DNA from: Diphasiastrum complanatum | Lineage: Eukaryota; Streptophyta; Lycopodiopsida; Lycopodiales; Lycopodiaceae | DNA length: 64,000 nt | Direction: 5' to 3' | Assembly: GCA_029204225.1 (NCBI GenBank) | Contig: CM055102.1 | Location: 47,152,870-47,216,869, forward strand | Shown: piece after piece, positions 11,044 to 22,445 of the stretch | Position numbering within the stretch: position 1 is the first letter of the stretch | Layout: every line of letters begins with the position of its first letter | Notes under the pieces: model-generated | The model's input: only the letters and a program-made list of their open reading frames with translations | What the model was told of the DNA's origin: nothing | The model's database searches: none | Made by a program: the position numbers and the translations under genes

Positions 11044-12850
11044 CTAGAAATCTGTGTAACTACTTGCTTCTAAACTGTTGCTATCAATCCATTCCTGCAC
11101 TGGACGTTTTCTTCTTAATGTTTGCATGTTGTTCACATCAATGGCTACTTCGGAAGTAAGGTCCACCGTCTCTACGAAGCTGTTAACAGATTCTGAAAGT
11201 GAGGCACCAACAATCGAAGCACGACGACCTGCATGCACTCGAGCAAGCAAATCTTGTAGATTTGGACCTTTGCCTACGAACATCTCAGCCAGAAAAGATT
11301 TTTCTCTCGAACTCTAAAATATGGCATTTTCCATATCACCCACTGATGCCTCGTATAGGGATACTTTTGTGCCTTGATTGTCCACTCTTTGCCAAACACT
11401 ATGTACAACCTCCGCCAAGCATCAAAGCATCATCCACATCATTCATCATCTAAGATACATGAAAACAACAAAAAGAGATTAGCTATTATCAAAATGTGTG
11501 TTCAGTGTTCATAAACACAATATGTTGAAGATGTACCTCACAAATGAATTTCTCCCATTGGAAGATCCTATTTCTCCACCATGCCAGCCAACTCTCCAGC
11601 TCCTTGTAGCTATTTTCATATGCGTGTCCAATTTTCCACCAAGCAAATATTTTGTTGAAGACATTGTTCGCGTCTGATCTAAAAACTACATTTCTCCACT
11701 AAAGACACAGTCCAATATGTTCATCTCTATAATCAATCTTAATATATTTCTTAGTGTGTTTTCTTACAGTATCCATGAAATGAAAGAGACAAGAATGTTC
11801 TCTTCTGACCAAGGGGACTTCTGGATCCCCTCCATAGATAGTGCGAACTGCCAACCAATTTGCCTGAGCTACATCTATCATAAATCCTCTAAACTCTACT
11901 AGCTTATCCCAATGCCTAGCCATCACACGATTCAGCAATTCCCAAAAGAGTATTTGTGCCTGAACGTCTTGTAGTTACATTTCACATATTGCTATAGTTT
12001 GCATTGCTTGTATTCTACCAAAAGATTGCAACTTCCTTTTAGACATCACTAAAAAAAAAAAACAATGACTTTGGAGACTTTACAATATTACCTCGTATCA
12101 TACACATGGCATGCCATGGTCACCCTGTTTCATACACGATACACATGATCGAAACAACACCAAGCTTTAGCCAGATCTCCTCCTGGTTGTATTCTTCTCA
12201 CAAGATCTACCCTAGAAGCAAGGCCCATAGTTGACATCTTGAACACATAACATTTGAGAAACATGAATCCTTGAAAGAAATTGTATTTAGAATGTTCTTT
12301 TAAATGCATAGTGCAATAATATCCTATGACAAATCCACTGGCTGCAGCTCCTTTCTAGCCATAACAATCCATCTTTTCAACATGTATCAATAAAAACAAC
12401 CTATCCACTTAAAGAAAGAATCATAGCTTGAGCTATTGCAACATAAGGTACCTACAAAATACCTTTTGCTATTTGTAGTAGGTTCAATAGAAGCAAGGAG
12501 TTCTTGCAGTTTTTCTTCTGTGATATTTGTTGGATTGATCTCCTCCACTCTCCGAAATCCCATGTTAATCTAGTTCCATTCATTGCTGCATATCTACTTG
12601 CATTGTCGCACAGTTCAACTACTAAAGACGAGCAAGAGAAGATGGCCGACATATCGGAGTTGGACGAACTATCAGATAGACCAAACTTGGTCGACACATC
12701 GGAGAAGCTCAACTTATTGGCCTCCTCATGCTCATCCTCTGTACTGCGCAACCAACTTGACAATGACAACAGCCACGATCTTCTCCCTGACGGCACAATG
12801 GCTCCACTCCTTCTCTTGTACACTCATCTGCATAGATGTAAATAGCACAC
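11044..12850 (-). pseudogene. Decayed multi-exon gene, possibly a Mutator-like transposase relic
   Basis: On the minus strand several protein-like blocks follow one another: about 12823-12470 (serine/acidic stretch, then ASRYAAMNGTRLTWDFGEW), 11938-11699 (FMIDVAQANWLAVRTIYGG and EHSCLFHFMDTVRKHTKKYI), 11700-11530 (WRNRIFQWEKFICE) and 11283-11044 (a short tail). The middle block, with an acidic residue in FMID.AQ.NW and a CxFH segment, resembles transposase-like proteins of the MULE type seen in plants, but I am not certain of the family. Stops and gaps between blocks indicate decay or unrecognised introns. Confidence 0.4.
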
Positions 12851-12879
12851 AGATCATGTAATTGATCTATGATCAAGAA

Positions 12880-13298
12880 CAAGGATTATCAAATCCAATA
12901 AGGCAGACACAATAGATGCTTTTATGCATTGATTCTCTTCTTCAGAAGGATCGTCAATAATAAGCTCATAGCTTTTACAAATTGTAGTTAGCTTTGTGAG
13001 CACACGGTTTCGCCTGCTATTATCTTTTGCTCACCTACATCACTGACTTGTATTTCACTACAATTAATCTGAATAAAGTACTATCTAGTTCTGCGTTCAG
13101 GTTCTGTCAGTATTTGCAATGCTTTCCGCTCTTTCTATCTGACTTTCTGATTGCTTTGTCTGATAGTCTGCTCTTGCTTCCGCTACCATCACACATTTAG
13201 CTCTAAATTTTATTTCATTATTGTGTTCACCTATTGTTACCAATAGTGCATGCACTAAGAGAGTTGAACGGATTGATCCTCACATTCATTTCTCCAAC
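12880..13298 (+). repeat. LTR remnant ending at a primer-binding site
   Basis: The stretch ends with ctccaaca at 13298. It is followed at once by TGGTATCAGAGCTG, the methionine-tRNA primer-binding site of a plus-strand LTR element. The 5' limit of the LTR is not clear. Confidence 0.55.
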
Positions 13299-14490
13299 AT
13301 GGTATCAGAGCTGTAGGTTACTATTCTCTGATTATTTAGAGCTTTAATATCAAAAACCATCTGATTTCTTAAGCGATTTTTATGTCAGAGCTATTTCTAT
13401 AGCCTGATAAGTTCCATAGAACCTGATCCTACTAGCTGATAGGATAACTATTTTCTTGTTCTGTGATTTAACACTAGATTCTCATACTTAAGTCACCAAT
13501 TTCATGGACAGTCGCAAGCAAACCTCAATAGCTCTATCGTCTACACAAACAGACTATACCATTGTCTCTCAATCGGCAAAGAAAGCACTGCTGTCGTGAA
13601 ATTTACTATCGGACATTTGTTTGAAATAGTATGCTCTGCTATTACTTTATTGGCCAATCATGAGTTTCATTCGAAGAGTAAGCACATTGAAATCAAAAAC
13701 TACTAAAACAAAGAGGTAAGCTTGAAGTATTGTTGAACGCAAGACATGACAAAAAATATTTTCACTAAGGCGTTGAGCTTGGATGCACTCAAAAGATTTT
13801 GCGCAATGTTAAGTTTAAAGGTCAAGGCTTTCATGGATTCAGATTAAGGAGAAGTGTTGGATTATTAACCTCATAATTGATCTTTAATCTTTGTACTCAT
13901 GTTTCTACACAGTTTACAGAAATACACGGTAATGGACAACAATGATAACGACAACTGTCGAGTGACTATTGAAGGTATTCGAACTATCGAATGTTAATAG
14001 AACATGTTGTTACTTGTTTTGAAGCTAATGACTTGTCCTAATCATTATTAGCAAGTAATTACCATGTAACCTAATTGGATAACTAAGTGCCAATTGTGAT
14101 TTGTGACCTTACAATTGTCTTTTACTATCATTTTGGATAAGTCTAAACAACATTCCTAACTAGTATAAATAGCTGATCATTTCTCATTTACTTAGTACTC
14201 TTTAGCTCTCTTAGTTGATTAAGTATTGTTAGAAGCACTTATTGTTCATTAGCGGAAGTGCACCAAATAGAGTCAATTAGTTACACAAAGTTAGTTTCGA
14301 GTAAGTGGTTGCATCCGGTACTATTTTGTACTCACTATTCATCTTATTTGTACATGTTACTTATTGAATCAGTCATACAATTCTAATTGCATTTAGTATT
14401 ATGTCAAAATGAATAAATACTTTCTTGTTCTATTGTACTCTGATTGCGTTCTCTTATAGTTTTTGTCTGAACTATTTTTCAATTTTCAAT
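13299..14490 (+). mobile_element. Internally deleted copia relic with 3' LTR
   Basis: After the primer-binding site only about 550 bp of internal sequence remain. The end of RNase H is readable at about 13675-13840 (sense of SKHIEIK...KLEY...QDM...F.KALSLD). A polypurine tract, attaaggagaagtg, then leads into an LTR starting TGTTGGATTATTAACC at about 13856. The LTR contains a TATA-like agtataaatagc near 14162 and is lost near 14490, where a gag-like frame on the other strand begins. The same 3' end and LTR family appear at 33.6-34.7 kb and, as a 5' LTR, at 62.4-63.36 kb. Confidence 0.7.
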
Positions 14491-15330
14491 TTCAAGATTT
14501 CTTTGGGGAATGATGATCCTCAGTTTGATCTCCAAAGATAAATTTGTCATATATACAATGCTGTAAGCAGTGATTATCTTCAGTTCGATCTCCAGAGATA
14601 AAATCGTCATATATAAAATGATAGGTAGTGGTAATATTAATCTCAAAAGCTCTCGGATCAACAATATTAGAAGATGAGTCAGAATCCATCTGTTGTTGAT
14701 GTCGAAACATGATTGGATGTTCAAGAGACGTAGGTTGCAGTTCCTTGATTCCTTTTGATTTTTCATCTGTTGAAGAATTATCCTCGATAGTTCTGGGGAG
14801 TTTTGCTCATGGAGAGTTGAACACATTGGTTTAGGGATTTCTTCCTGTTGAGACTTCAATTTGATATGTAGTTGCATCTTTTGTTGTCTTATCCATAGAT
14901 CTCCAATTAACGCCTTTTGCATTACATCTGTCAAAGTTGAATTTACTTGAAGTACTTTATCCAAATGTTGACGGATGTGATCTTGAAGACCACGCAGATA
15001 GTGTTGGATGGATAGCTCTTCATTAAGCCACTTTAATTTAGATGCTATCAAACTGAACCTTGCGTTATATGTCTTTATTGAACCAGTTTGTTCTAGCATA
15101 TACCAAGAGTCCATATAATAATCTATGAATATTTTTGCACAAAACTCTTTGAAATCATCCCATGATTTCGGTTCATACTCTGGATGACGTAATACTCCTT
15201 GCCACCAATCATAGGATTTTCCTCGAAAGTGGGATACTGCTATGATAATTTTTCCCTGATCAAAGATAGAATATAGTCGCAGATTCTCATCGACAATAGA
15301 TAACCAGTCATCAATATGTAATGGACTCAT
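14479..15330 (-). CDS. Ty3/gypsy-type gag (Retrotrans_gag) frame
   Basis: The 283-residue frame has the retrotransposon gag pattern: FRGKSYDWWQGVLRHPEYE, SWDDFKEFCAKIFIDYYMDS, then SIKTYNARFSLIASKL and a helical C-terminal part. This W...F...F...Y...Y...F.L spacing is typical of Ty3/gypsy capsid-like gag in plants. No zinc knuckle, protease or pol follows; downstream toward 14490 lies another element's LTR, so the copy is truncated. The upstream acidic region (15.4-16.28 kb) is probably the N-terminal extension of the same protein. Confidence 0.65.
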   Translation of the reverse strand: MSPLHIDDWLSIVDENLRLYSIFDQGKIIIAVSHFRGKSYDWWQGVLRHPEYEPKSWDDFKEFCAKIFIDYYMDSWYMLEQTGSIKTYNARFSLIASKLKWLNEELSIQHYLRGLQDHIRQHLDKVLQVNSTLTDVMQKALIGDLWIRQQKMQLHIKLKSQQEEIPKPMCSTLHEQNSPELSRIILQQMKNQKESRNCNLRLLNIQSCFDINNRWILTHLLILLIRELLRLILPLPIILYMTILSLEIELKIITAYSIVYMTNLSLEIKLRIIIPQRNLEIEN

Positions 15331-15441
15331 TTCTCCTTCAAAGGTAAATCACCAAAAAGCTACTCTCAAATGATGTAGATGTTCCTAAAAAGTGCTACTA
15401 ATAATAAGAATCTCATCAAAATATACAATAAGAATTTCATT

Positions 15442-16277
15442 TCAGCAGTCTTGAAGGATGTTGTGGGGTAGGTGGCAAAAGTGTTGTTGATTCTCAAAAG
15501 GAACATCATTAGGATTTTGTTGAATATTGATTTGTTGATGTTGATTTGCCTCTAACGAACTGCTCTCACCATTGTAACAGGAACTAGGAATGGTCACTAT
15601 GCTCCCATAACTGGTATTGTCCTCTAACTGTAACTTTGTGGTGCCAGCAATTGGTTCAAGAGCCATATATGAAGCCTCTTCTATTTGCATGGATGTACCG
15701 TTGAATGCCATTGTACAAAGAGATGATTGGTATTTTCTTCTTCAACTTCGTATTGTTCGGAACTAGCTTCGTTATCATCATTGCAGTCTCCATCCTCACC
15801 GATGTAGTGATTGGGATGCAATTCTGTCTTTTGACAATGTAATCTTTTGTTGTACACGTTGTGAACCATTGGATCTTCTTCATCATACTCACAACTTTCA
15901 GGGATATCATTTGGTTGACCTGTAGGCTCATATTGGTCCTCATGTTTCCATTCAGAGTGATTATGCCCCTCATAATCAACAATGTTATACTCGGTTTCAT
16001 ATTGGCCATTATTATATTCGTCTACATCACCAGGCTGATATTCTTGATCATCTGGTTGACAATCATGATCCGCATTGGAATATTGTTCATGCTCGTTCGT
16101 ATCATCACATTGTTGATGATCATCTTGCTGAAAATCGCTACCATCATCACACTGCGGATCATCCTGTTGACAATCATCACCACCATCGTCATACCCGTCA
16201 CTTTGGTTATCGTACTCATAATCACTTCCATCCTATTGATCTTCATATTCGGACATATATTCATTATCAGTGTCCAT
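15442..16277 (-). pseudogene. Acidic Asp/Gln/Tyr-rich N-terminal extension of the gypsy gag
   Basis: From an ATG at 16277 the minus strand reads MDTDNEYMSEYEDQ, a TAG stop, and then about 190 residues very rich in D, Q, Y, N and H (DGGDDCQQDD, QPDDQEYQPGD). A second open block at 15711-15442 is rich in Q and N. Such long, disordered, acidic leaders occur before gag in some plant gypsy elements. The early stop is TAG, one C-to-T step from CAG. The opposite-strand frames here are artefacts of the repeated codons. Confidence 0.45.
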
Positions 16278-16329
16278 GGTATAGTGACAGACAATTGTGG
16301 GTTATGGGTCCACAAAATTGAATGAAGTG

Positions 16330-17040
16330 AAAAGAATTTGGAACAATCATAAATTTCACTGGTAAAATCACAAATTTGCTAGTAACAAATTTGTTCTTCT
16401 TCGCCGTCCCAAAATTCTAAGTCCTTGAAGAATGTAACTTGTAGCTTTTGGCAAAATGTCAAGTTGGGTTTCAGTAGTTGATTTTGGGTTTTTATACCAC
16501 TGCTATCTTGTTAAGATCAACGTAATGATCACCTTTGCTTTTTACTGCATCGCCATCCGAGGTCAAACGGAGAAGATACAATAATTTCAAAAATTTGTAT
16601 ATAAAACGTAAATATACTCAAGGAAAAAAGGGGTGGAAAATAAAACTAAAATAATGATTATGGAGTACTCAGCTCGACGAAATGATCACTTTTCATTCTT
16701 GCAGCACTGAATTCCGACATCATATGAAAAAGTCAAGGCTACACGAAGAAAGGAAAATAACGAACTTAGAAAGGGGCCCTAACACAATTTTTTTTTTTGG
16801 GTTTCTTTGAAATATTGGACCGTAAGGAAAAGAAAACCGTAAACAATCTTAGAATTTGACGGGTTTTTGTTTTCTTTGGTCACTAAGATGGAGGAGCCAT
16901 ATGCTCATGAAAGAACAAAGGATCCCAAAAGAAATAAGAAATCAAAATATTTTCCTCACGGTTTATGCACTCTACAACAATCATAGGTGATTTTCTTTAT
17001 TGATGCTCTTCAAATTATGATTTAAATGCTTCAACATTGT
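16330..17040. other. No gene seen; AT-rich spacer before the gene A fragment
   Basis: The spacer contains homopolymer runs and a pyrimidine tract leading into a splice-acceptor-like CAG at 17051-17053. No coding frame or known repeat was recognised. Confidence 0.5.
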
Positions 17041-17053
17041 TTTTTTCTTTCAG

Positions 17054-17181
17054 ATTTATATCCATCATGCATAAGTGAATGGGAGCCCGCACAATCACTT
17101 GCAGGAATATTAGACGTGATTCACTCTGATGTTGGAAAGCTGCAATATAGAGGAAGAAGTCCAAAGGAACTTGCAGATTGT
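17054..17181 (+). pseudogene. Gene A copy 3: start of exon 2 only (BAH-like)
   Basis: After a pyrimidine-rich acceptor ending CAG, about 43 residues match the start of exon 2 of the other gene A copies: YPSCISEWEPAQSLAGILD followed by HSDVGKLQYRGRSPKEL. Copy 2 reads YPSNFVEWQTIQSIARIID and YKGRSPKSL at the same place. Homology stops near 17181, where the tail of a histone-H3-like frame on the other strand begins. No exon 1 was found upstream. Confidence 0.7.
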
Positions 17182-17683
17182 GGTGGGTTATCCAAAACAG
17201 ATGTAGCTATATTTACAACATTATCAACAACAACGTTATCTACAATGGATTCCAGGTCAGGCTTCACAGAATATGTGGTGTCTACCCTCCTTACTTTCTT
17301 CGGAGCTCTCTTGGGGGCTGTTTGCTTCCTAGGACGCTTCGTAGGAAGATCAGTACTATCTTCCTTGGGCATTATGGTGACTCTCTTGGAATGGATTGTA
17401 AGCAAAAAAGAATCCTAAAAAAAAGGCTAATGTAATCTTCAGTAGCCTCCTGAAGGCACTGAAGAGCACTGGGTGTGAATCTAACTAGCTGTCCGAGATC
17501 ATTTCTTGTTATGTTTTGGATAGCACGGCAGAATGGAGCTCTTGGGATCAACAGAGGTGTTGATCTTTGATACTTGCGTATCTCAGAGAGCCACCTGCTA
17601 CGATTGCGCGTTCTAGGTCTAGCGGGTGGTGTAATGGCAACCGCAGGGGCTGAGGATGAGCCAGGAGAGAAGAAGTCCCTCAT
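17182..17683 (-). pseudogene. Histone H3-like domain with C-terminal extension, one frameshift (H3-like 2)
   Basis: From 17683 the minus strand reads a proline/arginine-rich tail, then the H3 alphaN helix (WLSEIRKYQRSTPLLI), alpha1 (PFCRAIQNI), and alpha2 (RFTPSALQCLQEATEDYI). At a run of eight T/A at 17417-17424 the frame shifts, and the next frame continues with alpha3 IHSKRVTIMPKED, identical over KRVTIMPK to canonical H3. A basic extension follows (DLPTKRPRKQTAPKRAPKKVRR) and ends near gene A copy 3. The loop between alpha1 and alpha2 is about one residue longer than in canonical H3. The 5' end is cut by a copia LTR near 17695. With its extension and frameshift it is not a canonical host H3 gene. 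It is probably inactive. Confidence 0.8.
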
Positions 17684-17696
17684 TGTCTACTTTCTC

Positions 17697-18150
17697 CTAT
17701 CCATGGATGTGTATTATGGGATAGCGGACTTGTGCATGATGGTTAGGATGAGGAGGGAGGGATGATAAAGACCTCGCAGAGGACCGATATGTACGGACAG
17801 AATGTACGGTATATCGGACCTGTGTGAGCCGAATATAAGAGAGAGCGATTAGTTTTGAAGAAAGGCGCACAAATGCGATACGGAGAGACACGTAGGCAGA
17901 TGTATCAGACCTGTGCGCATGGAAGGCGGTAGGAGGAATATCGATTGTGAAGGACGCGCACAAGTGCGATATGCGAAGTGAAAAAAATTCATCGAAGTTT
18001 GTGATTTTATATCGCGGTTCACACGTGTGAAAGAACGTTCTGTCACACGTGTGGGAGTTGTACAGACAAATGCGAGAGCGACTAGTGGAAATTATCATGG
18101 ACATGACCCCAAACTCAAGATAGGAAGATAATATTTTAATAATCTTCACA
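17697..18150 (-). repeat. Truncated 3' LTR of the copia element at 18.2-20.2 kb
   Basis: On the minus strand a polypurine tract (taaggaggag, complement of 18151-18160) precedes TGTGAAGATTATTAAAATA. The LTR runs about 450 bp with several CACACGTGTG-like motifs and ends abruptly at the H3-like 2 frame, so its own 3' terminus is missing or fused. Confidence 0.65.
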
Positions 18151-18154
18151 CTCC

Positions 18155-20225
18155 TCCTTAAAATTTATGTTTCTATCAAAATAGATTTCGAAATTAGGCC
18201 AAGATTAGACCTCATCTTCATAAAGACATTCTTGAGTAGAGGCTTGGTGAGAAGATCTGCAACACAATCTGAAGATGAAACATGCTCCAATGAGATCTCT
18301 CTTCCAATGACTTTTTCTCTTACAAAATGATGAGCCACTTCAATATGCTTGCTCCTTGCATGAAAGACTGATTATTTGCAAGAGCCTGAGTAGAAATGTT
18401 ATCATTCTTGATAATTGGTAAATCTTCATCTGCATAACACTTAAGCTCCAAAAGTAGCCTTTTGATCCATAAAACCTCCTTTGTTGTGTTGTAAGAGATG
18501 TGTATTCAGCTTCACAGGATGATAAGAAAATAGTTGCTTGTTTCTTTGACAGCCAAGAAACCAAATTTCCTCCAAGAAATATAGTGTAAGCACTTGTGGA
18601 TTTCCTATCCAACCTATCTCCTGCAAAATCTGAATCTGAAAAAGCAATCAAAGTCAGATCTTCTCCTTCATAGTATAGTCCATAATCCAAGGTAGAAGAT
18701 ATATACCTCAAGACTCTTTTAGCCAACTTCCAATGATATAATTTTGGATCCTGCATGTGTTGACTTAGCTTATGGACACAAAAGCTTAGATCAAACCTAG
18801 TCACTGCTGACCAAATAAGTGAGCCAATAAGACTCCTATAAAGAGTGATGTCCTCAAAGGATTTTTCATCATCTTTAATAGGAACTTTTACAATGTGCTC
18901 CATAGGTGTATCTATGCCTTTACAGTTCTCCATATGAGATTTCCTGAGCATGGAAAGTGCATATCTACTTTGGCTTATAAATGCATGACCTTTCCAAAAA
19001 TCTATTTCAAGGCCAAGAATATAGTGAAGAACTCCTAAGTCCTGCATTTTAAACTCAGTACCAAGTGCATGCTTAGTTTCTTCAACTAACTTCTCACTGT
19101 TTCCACAAAGAATAATATCATCTACATAGATGAGAAGAATAATTACAAAGTTATCTACAAACTTATAATACAGAGAAGGGTCATATTCACTTAGACAAAA
19201 TCCAAGTGATATGAGATAAGAATTGAGCCTTACATACCAAGACCTTGGTGCCTGTTTCAGTCCATACAGACTTTTGAACAAAAGACAAACTTTTGATTCA
19301 TCACCTTCCTTCACAAAACCTGGAGGCTGCTCCATATAAATCTCCTCCTCAAGGTAACCATTGAGAAATGCATTAGAAACATCAAACTGGAACATACTCC
19401 ATTTGTGAAAACATGCAAAAGAGATAAGTATTCGAATTGTTACCATCTTTGCAACTGGTGCAAAGGTATCTTCATAATCAAGACCTTTAAATTGTGAGTA
19501 GCCTTTAGCACAAAGTCTTGCTTTATACTTATAGATAGATCCATCATGATTATACTTGATTTTGAATACCCACTTACATTCAATCACATGCATGTTGTTT
19601 GGTGGCTCCACAAGCTCCCATGTGTTATTTGACATCAAGGCTTCAAATTCTTGGGTCATTGCTTCAACCCACTCCTTGGATTGAAAAGCTTCTTGGACAT
19701 CCTTAGGCTCTTCATGTGATATAAAACGTTTTCACCTTCCACTTGCCTTCCTTCTTCATCATATGTGAGCCTCCTTGGCTCAGATCTTGCTCGTGTAGAT
19801 CTTCTTGGTGTGATAGCTTGAATCTGCTCCTCCTCAAGCCTCGGCCTCACCTCTTCCATGGATTTTGAAGACAACATATAGATCCAAGAATGTCTTGTAT
19901 AATCATCTACAAAAGAGACAAAGCAGTTGGCTCCTGCTTTACTCTTAGTTGATGAGAAATGAACATTTGAGTGTACAAGTTCAAATGGTTGCTTTGTCTT
20001 GATACTTGATCTAGGAAAAGGCCTTCTGTGTGACTTTGCCAGCACACAAGCTTCACAAGGTAGAAGCTCCTTTGACAGTGTCTTTGGTAGACCAACAGCT
20101 TCTTTGACCATAGATTGCATGGATTTGAAATTGGGATGACCCAATCTCTTATGCCACAGATCCTCCTATAGAACCTGGGTCTCATAAGCAATATCTGAAA
20201 TGTTAGCACTCTCCCTAGAATCTAG
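18155..20225 (-). pseudogene. Copia pol, interrupted by element E1 and internally deleted
   Basis: Two minus-strand blocks are readable. At 20209-19656: a GAG-pre-integrase/integrase N-terminus (GHPNFKSMQSMVKEAVGLP, CEACVLAKSH) and the start of the integrase core (FVDDYTRHSWIYMLSSKS), which jumps directly to a linker (RPRLEEEQIQAITPRRSTRA), so most of the integrase core is deleted. At 19659-18340: a nearly complete reverse transcriptase (FAPVAKMVTIRILISFA, YGLKQAPRSWY, LIYVDDIILCGN) and RNase H (SDSDFAGDRLDRKSTSAY, SSCEAEYTSL), frameshifted near its end. Upstream the sequence is cut at 20225 by the CATTAGGG end of E1, and the gag-protease part was not found. Confidence 0.85.
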
Positions 20226-20517
20226 CATTAGGGCCCTTTTTGGACTCAAAAAGGGCCTCTTCACTAATCATGATTAGTGTTAATGACGACACGTGTGCCA
20301 ATAAAAGAATGACAATTGAGTAGCAATGGCCCATATGACATGGCAAATTGCATGGTGTAGATTAAATCAAGTGTGGGACCACTAAGTACACCTCTAGCAT
20401 TAACCCTACATTAACTCTACATGGGAGGCTAACTACACCTATCACATAGCTATTAACTAGACCCAACATACCTGCACCTAATGGCTAGTTTATCTACTCA
20501 TTCAAAATATTCAACCC

Positions 20518-20540
20518 CCCTCTCTCTCTCTCTCTCTCAA
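20518..20540. repeat. CT microsatellite upstream of gene A copy 1
   Basis: A run of about eleven CT repeats lies 100 bp upstream of the gene A start. Pyrimidine-rich tracts are common in plant 5' leaders. Confidence 0.7.
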
Positions 20541-20641
20541 TGACCTCCCACTCTACTCATTCTCCATATTGACATAGCAATCTTTCCACTATATTATACA
20601 CTCTCTAACTCCAGACCAGACACATTGTCTTTTCGTAGATC

Positions 20642-21989
20642 ATGACTTCTAGTCAACCAAGAAGAACAAAGATTCAATTAAACTCCGTTGTTGCACCGAT
20701 CAAAGACTCCAATGACCATTGGGTGCCTACGACATTTTCGACTCTTGATTGGGTATATATGCAACCCTCTGGTAAAGGAATTCATAGGGTTGCAAAGAGA
20801 AAACGTGACAACAGAAAGCAGCATTGGAGAGGAAGAATTCATGAATTCAAAGTCGATTGTAGTGGAGATTACCTAGCCAGAGTGCAACATGTCTACATGC
20901 GTAGAGATATTTTGTTGGACACGACAGTTGCTGATAGAAATATACTTTCACATTGTAAGTCTTACATCTTTGAATGTCAAAGATATTTTACTTGTAAATT
21001 ATTGTTGCTTCATTCTATTACCTCTTGTGCAGATGTTTTTCCTTCAGATAGCTATGACTGGCAGCATGTAAAATCGTTTACGGGAAAGTTCTCTGCAATA
21101 CATGCAAAATATGGAGTACTAATATATGATGGGCTCAAGTCTTCTGCGATGATAGGACTGGGCTTTTACGATCACATGTATGAAGTTCCAAAGAAGAACT
21201 TTGGGACTGGCAAATTATTGCCTCTTTCTGAGCCTACAATTGATTCTCACGATTGGCCTTATATTGATGAATTGACCATCAAATTGACAAAATTCCAACT
21301 TGTCACAGAGATTACGATGAATATGAAGCCAACATTCGGATCCAAACGTGTTTACACTAGTGTCAGCGTGCCTATCACTGTATTTGTTGCCACATTTAAA
21401 ACAATCCCATTTAGAAAAACAAATACATTATGGGTATGGAAAGCGACGGAATCCTTATTGTTGGACAATGTATTTACTTCTTGGGACTCATAGAATGTAG
21501 ATCACAAAGGTGATTTAATAAGGTATGATATTTGTCGTGAGACGATGACAATAAAATATCACATTGCACGCCAAACGTGCTCCTTCAGTTTTGTTTATAG
21601 GCGGTTCAAGTTTGCTCACGGTCGATGGGATAGCTTGGATGCAGAGACGAGACATCAAGAATTTTGAACTACCCATCCATATGCCAAATGATGAAGTGCA
21701 GGAAGTCTGTGTTAATGGTGAATGGAGTCTGGAAGATGTACGGGCTATGGTTGGTATAATATATGCTGATGTGCCCACAAATTTTGTGTTCACTATCAAC
21801 GGACAGACCGTAAGTGTAAACAATAAATGTGCTTCTAAATTTTGTAAATGGTTGTTGAACGTGTATATAAAATGAATATTAATATTGAAGCGGTGGTGTC
21901 TGGTTTTGCAGATCAGGAGACGCGCGAAAAAACACCAAAAGTGTGTATCATTTTTAGATTCGGTCACCGTAAAAATACATGAACTATGA
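20642..21989 (+). pseudogene. Gene A copy 1: BAH-like chromatin-reader type protein, three exons
   Basis: The exons are 20642-20954, 21033-21809 and 21912-21989. Splice signals are clean (T|GTAAGT...TGCAG; ACC|GTAAGT...TGCAG) and intron 1 is phase 1. The N-terminal ~190 residues resemble a BAH domain as in plant SHL/EBS-type readers: DWVYMQPSGKG, WRGRIHEFKV, a basic stretch, then YVFPSDSYDW...FTGKFSAIH, to compare with the family pattern EVFLSDHYD...IEGKC.V. BAH domains bind histones or nucleosomes. A TAG at 21491 and a frameshift near 21562 break exon 2. The last part (VRAMVGIIYADVPTNFVFT, then the exon 3 peptide ending VTVKIHEL) is conserved in copy 2. The BAH assignment is mine by eye. The copy-to-copy homology is clear. 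Confidence 0.6.
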
Positions 21990-22270
21990 GTTGCTCTTAT
22001 GTACTAGCTTTAACTAATAACAATCTATCCGATGGGATTTCATCAAAGATTTGGTTCTATCATTTCCATGTTTGTTAGGGCATTAGCTATGGTTCAGTTT
22101 GGTATGCAATTGCAATGTAAATATTTTGACTAGACATTTTCTATAGGAAATTGTTGATAACATGTTTTGGAAATGTGTAGAATTATTTCATTGTGTATAT
22201 ATTTCTTACTTTACTATTTTTGAACAATCGAGAGATCTTTTTGGAATGCTTGCTATAATTGGAATGGCAC

Positions 22271-22278
22271 ACTATATA
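22271..22278 (+). promoter_or_regulatory. Possible TATA box of the H3-like gene
   Basis: TATATAAG lies about 170 bp upstream of the ATG at 22446, in the noncoding gap 21990-22445, which otherwise shows nothing. A leader of that length is plausible, but the site is unsupported by other data. Confidence 0.3.
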
Positions 22279-22445
22279 AGGGTGTGTGGGTCCCCATTTC
22301 GCCATTTCATTCTTAGTGTCAGAGAGTTTCCTTTGTTTTTCATAGGTTGATATCATCTTGCTATGCTCACACAAGTGCAAATTAGTGTCGTTATTGCAAT
22401 TCCTATACATTAGTACTCTACTATATCTTCATGGTGACCTAGTTT

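Noticed and set aside
15861-16325. A 154-residue, very hydrophobic frame on the plus strand, resembling a membrane protein
   Set aside because: It is the antisense of the Asp/Gln-rich gag leader; GAT/GAC codons read in reverse give I/V-rich peptides.
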